Source: JAKPAM01 sp047605425 (GTDB lineage: Bacteria; Pseudomonadota; Gammaproteobacteria; Burkholderiales; Burkholderiaceae_E). From it: 25,767 nucleotides of DNA. Shown piece after piece: positions 22,023-25,767 of the stretch (the first letter of the stretch is position 1; each line of letters begins with the position of its first letter). A program made the position numbers and the translations under genes. The stretch covers positions 1 through 25,767 of the forward strand of contig JASGFT010000061.1 of NCBI GenBank assembly GCA_047605425.1. The letters run 5' to 3'. The notes under the pieces are model-generated. The model made no database searches. It worked only from the letters and a program-made list of their open reading frames with translations, and was not told the DNA's origin.

Positions 22023-23221
22023 GGTGTCTCCCTGGGTATCAGTTTGAGCAGCTTACCGTCCGGCGCGTCGGTCAGCAGGTAGACGTAACCGTCCGGTCCC
22101 TGGCGCACGTCGCGTACGCGCCAGTCCAGATTCTGCAGTAACCGCTGCTCGCCGGTGATGCGGTTGCCGTCGACGGTCAGGCGCACCAGCAGGTTGGCGC
22201 TCAGGCCGCCGACGAGCAGGCTGCCGCGCCAGCGCGGGAACTTGTCGCCGGTATAGAACGCCGCGCCGCTCGGCGAGATCGACGGCACCCAGTAGTGCAG
22301 CGGCTGTTCGAGGCCTTCGCGCGTCGTGCCTTCGCCGATCTGGCTGCCGTCGTAGTCGGTTCCCCAGGTGATCAGCGGCCAGCCGTAGTTGCGGCCCGGC
22401 AGGTCGAGGTTGATCTCGTCGCCGCCCTTGGCGCCGTGCTCGAGCGTCCACAGCTCGCCGGTCGCCGGATTCAGCGCCGCGCCCTGGATGTTGCGGTGGC
22501 CGAGCGACCAGATCTCGGGCAAGGCGCCGGGCCGGCCGACGAACGGATTGTCGGCCGGCGGTTTGCCTTCGGGCGTCAGCCGGATCACCTTGCCCAGCGA
22601 GTTGTCGAGCGTCTGCGCCTTGTCGCGCTGGCTGTAGCGCTCGCCCAGGCCGACCCACAGGTTGCCGTCGCGGCCGAACACGATCCGCGACCCGTAGTGC
22701 AACTGGCCGCCGACGGCGGGCTGCTGCCGGTACAGCACGCGGACATCGCCGAGTCCGGTCGCGGTGACCCGCGCCCTGGCCAGCGTGGTGCGCGACAGCG
22801 GCGCGGGGCTGTCGGTCGTCGGGGCGCCGTCGGCCCCCGCGGGTTCGCTGAACGTGAAGAAGATCGTCTGGTCGGTCGCGAAGCGCGGACTCGGCACGAC
22901 GTCGAGCAGGCCGCCCTGGCCGGCCGCGTGGACGGCCGGCACACCAGTCAGCGGCGCCGACAGCTTGCCGTCGGCGCCGATCCAGCGCATCCGTCCGGGA
23001 CGCTCGGTGACCAGCATCCGGCCGTCGGGGAGGAAGGCCAGCGACCACGGGTGCTCGAGGCCGGTGGCGACCTCGACGACCTTCGGATCGTCGGCGGATG
23101 GCGGCTGCGCCAGATCGTCGCCGACGCGTAGCGCCAGGGCCAGTCCGATCAATGGAATGGCGATGGCGGCCAGCCGCCAGGACGGCCGGCGGCGGGCAGG
23201 GGAGGAAGCCTGCTCGGTCAT
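22019..23221 (-). CDS. Soluble-type PQQ-dependent sugar dehydrogenase (YliI/Asd-like)
   Basis: A 400-residue six-bladed beta-propeller of the glucose/sorbosone dehydrogenase family (GSDH). Relatives such as E. coli YliI bind PQQ and Ca2+ and oxidise aldose sugars in the periplasm. Signals include GLEHPWSLAFLPDGRMLVTERPG at the first blade (shortened here to its core HPWSLAFLPDGRMLVTE), GQGGLLDVVPSPRF, GLGERYSQRDKAQ and WSLGHRNIQGAAL. One hydrophobic helix (about 17-32) gives membrane export or anchoring. It is 49 bases downstream of the crotonase-like gene and overlaps the Bug gene (ATGA, 22019-22022). No pqq biosynthesis gene is in the window, and the membrane Gcd is a pseudogene, so PQQ supply is unknown. 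Confidence 0.9.
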   Translation of the reverse strand: MTEQASSPARRRPSWRLAAIAIPLIGLALALRVGDDLAQPPSADDPKVVEVATGLEHPWSLAFLPDGRMLVTERPGRMRWIGADGKLSAPLTGVPAVHAAGQGGLLDVVPSPRFATDQTIFFTFSEPAGADGAPTTDSPAPLSRTTLARARVTATGLGDVRVLYRQQPAVGGQLHYGSRIVFGRDGNLWVGLGERYSQRDKAQTLDNSLGKVIRLTPEGKPPADNPFVGRPGALPEIWSLGHRNIQGAALNPATGELWTLEHGAKGGDEINLDLPGRNYGWPLITWGTDYDGSQIGEGTTREGLEQPLHYWVPSISPSGAAFYTGDKFPRWRGSLLVGGLSANLLVRLTVDGNRITGEQRLLQNLDWRVRDVRQGPDGYVYLLTDAPDGKLLKLIPRETP

Positions 23222-23270
23222 TCGGAGGATGACGTGCGTCGTAACAAGGAGGAGTCGAATGGTCGCGCGG

Positions 23271-24041
23271 TCAGCCCAGCAATTGCGTCAATCGTCGCTT
23301 CAATTCGTCGGAACGCAGGCTGGACTGGTACGCGTCGACCATGGCCGATAGGTCGACGCCGCGTTCGGCGAGCCGGTTCAGGCCCGCCTTCATCTGCGCG
23401 ACGACGTTCGGATCGGTCTGGTCCAGGGCCGCCAGGTGCCGTTCGACCTCGGCATCGAGCCGGTCCGCGGCGACCAGGTTCGTCAGGAAGCCGATCCGTA
23501 GCATCTCGTCCTGCTCGATCGTCATCGCCGTCAGGAACAGCTTCTTGGCCGCCGTCAATCCCAGGCGGCTCAGGTAGCGACGCATGCCATCGGGGTAGTA
23601 GTGCAGGCCGAAGCGGGCCGCTGGCATGAACATGCGCGTGCCGTGCACGCCGATCCGCAGATCGCAGCACAGCGCCAGGTCGGTCGCGCCGCCGTAGACG
23701 CCGCCGTTGATCGCGGCGATCGTCGTCAGCGGCAGGTTCTCGAGCGTGTTCAGCATGTTCTCGAAGCGCGCATCGAGCTCGTCCAGGATCGCCTGCAGCG
23801 TGTAGCCCGAACTGAAGGTGCGCGGGCCGCTGCCGGTGATCACCAGTGCGCGCACCGAACGCTCACGAGCGATCTCGTCGAACCAGCGCTGCATCGCGTC
23901 GATGTCGGCCGGATCGAGCCGGTTGTGCTGGGCGGGACGGTTCAGCGTCAGGCGAACGACGTCGCCGGCCTGCTGGATCGACGGAGCGCCATCGTGCGCG
24001 GCGATCGGGCGGGCGGGAACGGAGGCGAAGCGATCGGACAT
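23271..24041 (-). CDS. Enoyl-CoA hydratase/isomerase (crotonase) family protein
   Basis: A 256-residue crotonase-fold protein. CoA-binding and oxyanion-hole segments are recognisable (RTFSSGYTLQAIL and NGGVYGGATDLALCCDLRI). The two catalytic Glu of classical enoyl-CoA hydratase are absent: the first aligned position is Asp (GGATDLAL) and the second, in the usual PE(I/V) motif, is Ala (MPAARFGLHYYPDGM). It is therefore probably not a simple hydratase; isomerase, hydrolase or other activity is possible. On the minus strand a GATAAT -10-like box (24077-24082) lies about 36 bases before the ATG. Upstream of the sugar dehydrogenase and Bug genes with small gaps, it may be first in that operon. Confidence 0.85.
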   Translation of the reverse strand: MSDRFASVPARPIAAHDGAPSIQQAGDVVRLTLNRPAQHNRLDPADIDAMQRWFDEIARERSVRALVITGSGPRTFSSGYTLQAILDELDARFENMLNTLENLPLTTIAAINGGVYGGATDLALCCDLRIGVHGTRMFMPAARFGLHYYPDGMRRYLSRLGLTAAKKLFLTAMTIEQDEMLRIGFLTNLVAADRLDAEVERHLAALDQTDPNVVAQMKAGLNRLAERGVDLSAMVDAYQSSLRSDELKRRLTQLLG

Positions 24042-24254
24042 GGCGAAACGGTGGGCGCGGGGCGAGGGTGTCCGCCATTATCGTCGATCGGTCGTCCGCA
24101 GGAGCCGGGCGCCGGGTCGCCGGTCGTGTCGGGTCGCTGGCCGTTGCGCCGCGCCGCGCTCGCGCGGGCGGCGACGAGGATCGGCGGGACGCCGCCGGCG
24201 CGAGTATCCTTGCGCGCGGAGCGTTCGTCTCGCGCGTCCCCGCGCAACCCGTAC

Positions 24255-24650
24255 ATGCCCAGCGTCGTCATCGAAGTCCGCCATCCCTATCCCGAGCCGG
24301 TCCAGACCGCGCTGCTCGAGGCCGCGTACGACGTGGTCGTCGACGCGTTGCGCGTGTCGCCCGTCCATCGCAACGCGACGCTGCTCGAGCATCCGCCGCA
24401 TCGGTTCATCGGCCGCACCGACTGCCCGGATCCCGACCGGCTGACCAACGTGACGATCTACGTGATGGCCGGGCGGTCGATCGGGGCCAAGCGCCGGCTG
24501 CATCGGTTGATGGTCGAGCGCCTGTCGGCGTTCGGCATTCCGCCGGTCTGCGTCCTGGTTCGCCTGATCGAGTTGCCGCCCGAGAACTTCGGCGTCCGCG
24601 GCGGGCAGGCCGGCTGCGACGTCGACCTCGGTTATCCGCTCGACGTCTGA
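24255..24650 (+). CDS. Tautomerase family protein
   Basis: A 131-residue protein of the tautomerase superfamily, close to the Tautomerase_2 (PF14552) type. It starts Met-Pro (MPSVVIEVRHPYPE), so after Met removal the N-terminal Pro can serve as the catalytic base. The fold's two beta-alpha-beta units are seen: residues 1-60 and 60-120, with VTIYVMAGRSIGAKRRLHRL and the C-terminal LIELPPENFGVRGGQAG typical of this type. The natural substrate is unknown. The ATG at 24255 fits the family start; no strong ribosome binding site is seen. The 213-base gap to the divergent crotonase gene holds a TATCCT (24205-24210) that could be a -10 box; nothing else was found there. Confidence 0.85.
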   Translation: MPSVVIEVRHPYPEPVQTALLEAAYDVVVDALRVSPVHRNATLLEHPPHRFIGRTDCPDPDRLTNVTIYVMAGRSIGAKRRLHRLMVERLSAFGIPPVCVLVRLIELPPENFGVRGGQAGCDVDLGYPLDV

Positions 24651-24720
24651 TCGCGACGGATCGGCCTCTCTCGCCCGGGCCTCACCGATGGCTCGCCCGC
24701 CCACTCGTGATGATCGCTCG

Positions 24721-25767
24721 ATGACGACTCCCGCCGAATTCGACCTGCGCCAGATCGCCGTTCCCGCGTTCGCGCCATCGCTGCTGTACGGGATCGCCGA
24801 TGGCGCGGTGCTGCCGGTGGTGGCGCTCAGCGCGCTGGAGCTGGGCGCCACGCCGGCCGTCGCCGGCTTCATCGCCGCGCTGGCCGGCATCGGCGCGCTG
24901 GTCAGCAACGTGCCGGCGGCGGCGATGACCGCGCGGATCGGCGAGCGCCGCGCGATGCTCGCGGCCGCCGCCATCGCGATGATCGGCTACCTGCTGTGCG
25001 CGCTGTCGACGCGTGTCGGCCCGATGGCGGTCGGCGTCTGGCTGTTCGGCATGGCCAGCGCGGTGTTCTCGCTGGCGCGCCAGACCTGGCTGATCAACAC
25101 GGTGCCGTTCACGATGCGCGCGCGCGCCTTGTCGACGCTGGCCGGAGCGATGCGGATCGGCGTGTTCATCGGGCCGTTCGCCGGCGCCGCGCTGATCCAC
25201 CGGTTCGGCCTGCACGGCGCTTATGGCGCGGCGATGCTGGCGCTGCTCGTGCTGATCGCCATCGTTTGGCGGCTGCCGGAACTGCCCGACGTGCCGGCGC
25301 AGCCCGCGCCGTCGGCGGCGCGGACGGGCGGATCGGCGGGCGGATCGGCGATAGCGAAGGCTGCGGCGGTTTCCGTTCCGGCGCCTTCGTCGTTCCGCGC
25401 GGTGCTGCGCAGCCATGCGCACGTCTACCGGACCTTGGGCATCGGCGTCGTGATGGTCGCCGCGATGCGCGCGTCGCGCCAGGTCGTCGTGCCGTTGTGG
25501 AGCGACGCGCTCGGGCTGTCGGCCGCGTCGTCGTCGTTGATCTACGGGCTGGCGGCGATGGTCGACATGACGGTGTTCTACCCGGCCGGCAAGATCATGG
25601 ACCGCTTCGGCCGCGTGTGGATCGCGCTGCCGTGCACGCTGCTGATGGGCTGCGCGTTCCTGCTGACGCCGCTGACGACCGGCTTCACGAGCTTCCTGAT
25701 CGTCGCGATGCTGCTCGGGCTGGCCAACGGCATCGGCTCGGGCATCGTCATGACGATGGGCGCCGAT
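24721..25767 (+). CDS. MFS transporter, partial (runs off window end)
   Basis: The first 349 codons of a major facilitator superfamily transporter; no stop occurs before the window ends. About nine hydrophobic helices can be traced, with the loop 2-3 motif-A-like TARIGERRAMLAA (about 65-77), a central Ala/Pro/Ser-rich cytoplasmic loop (about 190-225), and a repeat of motif A in the second half, GKIMDRFGRVWIALP. SLARQTWLINTVPFTMRARAL resembles helix 4-5 segments of drug/metabolite exporters; here the core is LARQTWLINTVP. Substrate is not deducible. An in-frame ATG at 24688 would add 11 residues; neither start has a convincing ribosome binding site. It begins 70 bases after the tautomerase gene and may share its transcript. 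Confidence 0.9.
   Translation, partial: MTTPAEFDLRQIAVPAFAPSLLYGIADGAVLPVVALSALELGATPAVAGFIAALAGIGALVSNVPAAAMTARIGERRAMLAAAAIAMIGYLLCALSTRVGPMAVGVWLFGMASAVFSLARQTWLINTVPFTMRARALSTLAGAMRIGVFIGPFAGAALIHRFGLHGAYGAAMLALLVLIAIVWRLPELPDVPAQPAPSAARTGGSAGGSAIAKAAAVSVPAPSSFRAVLRSHAHVYRTLGIGVVMVAAMRASRQVVVPLWSDALGLSAASSSLIYGLAAMVDMTVFYPAGKIMDRFGRVWIALPCTLLMGCAFLLTPLTTGFTSFLIVAMLLGLANGIGSGIVMTMGAD

Noticed and set aside
1..25767. CRISPR arrays, tRNA, rRNA, integrases, transposases or toxin-antitoxin pairs
   Set aside because: No regularly spaced repeats, no cloverleaf-like sequence and no such protein signatures were seen by eye on either strand.

Overview
The window is GC-rich chromosomal DNA (G/C at nearly every third codon position) from a betaproteobacterium, most likely order Burkholderiales. 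This rests on the glnK-amtB / gshA-gshB-EIIA-HPr-EI gene order, the proteobacterial-type GshA, the metX-metW pair, a long-form LeuA and a Bug-family solute receptor. Genus cannot be read from the sequence alone. No rRNA, tRNA, CRISPR array, phage gene or intact insertion sequence was seen. Most of the window is housekeeping.

Layout. 52-2036 (minus): comM/yifB and ubiK. 2149-5012 (plus): a TorF-like outer membrane protein, glnK and amtB, preceded by a near-consensus sigma-54 promoter and two NtrC-like sites, so this is a nitrogen-limitation operon. 5228-10126 (plus): gshA, gshB, EIIA-Man, HPr and EI, joining glutathione synthesis to a regulatory phosphotransferase chain that has no sugar permease here. 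10164-12211 (minus): minC-minD-minE division-site operon. 12332-13576 (plus): an unrecognised Cys/His-containing protein. 13611-14570 (minus): a scar of gene decay in which two pieces of a membrane PQQ glucose dehydrogenase are fused to the last ~30 codons of a dihydrodipicolinate-synthase-family gene. 14626-16548 (plus): a SAM-II riboswitch followed by metX-metW. 16664-18757 (plus): promoter, a leader peptide ending in four Leu codons, hairpins, and leuA, which together look like a leucine attenuator. 18900-24041 (minus): a transglutaminase-like protein whose catalytic Cys is Ser, a hemerythrin-domain membrane protein, a Bug receptor overlapping a soluble PQQ sugar dehydrogenase, and a crotonase-fold protein. 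24255-25767 (plus): a tautomerase-family protein and an MFS transporter cut by the window end.

I found no convincing wholly new multi-gene system. The best leads are the SAM-II element in a betaproteobacterial context, the short leuA leader peptide, the two-site NtrC/sigma-54 control of porin-glnK-amtB, the Cys-to-Ser transglutaminase homologue, the unrecognised Cys/His protein divergent from minC, and the gcd/dapA-like deletion scar.
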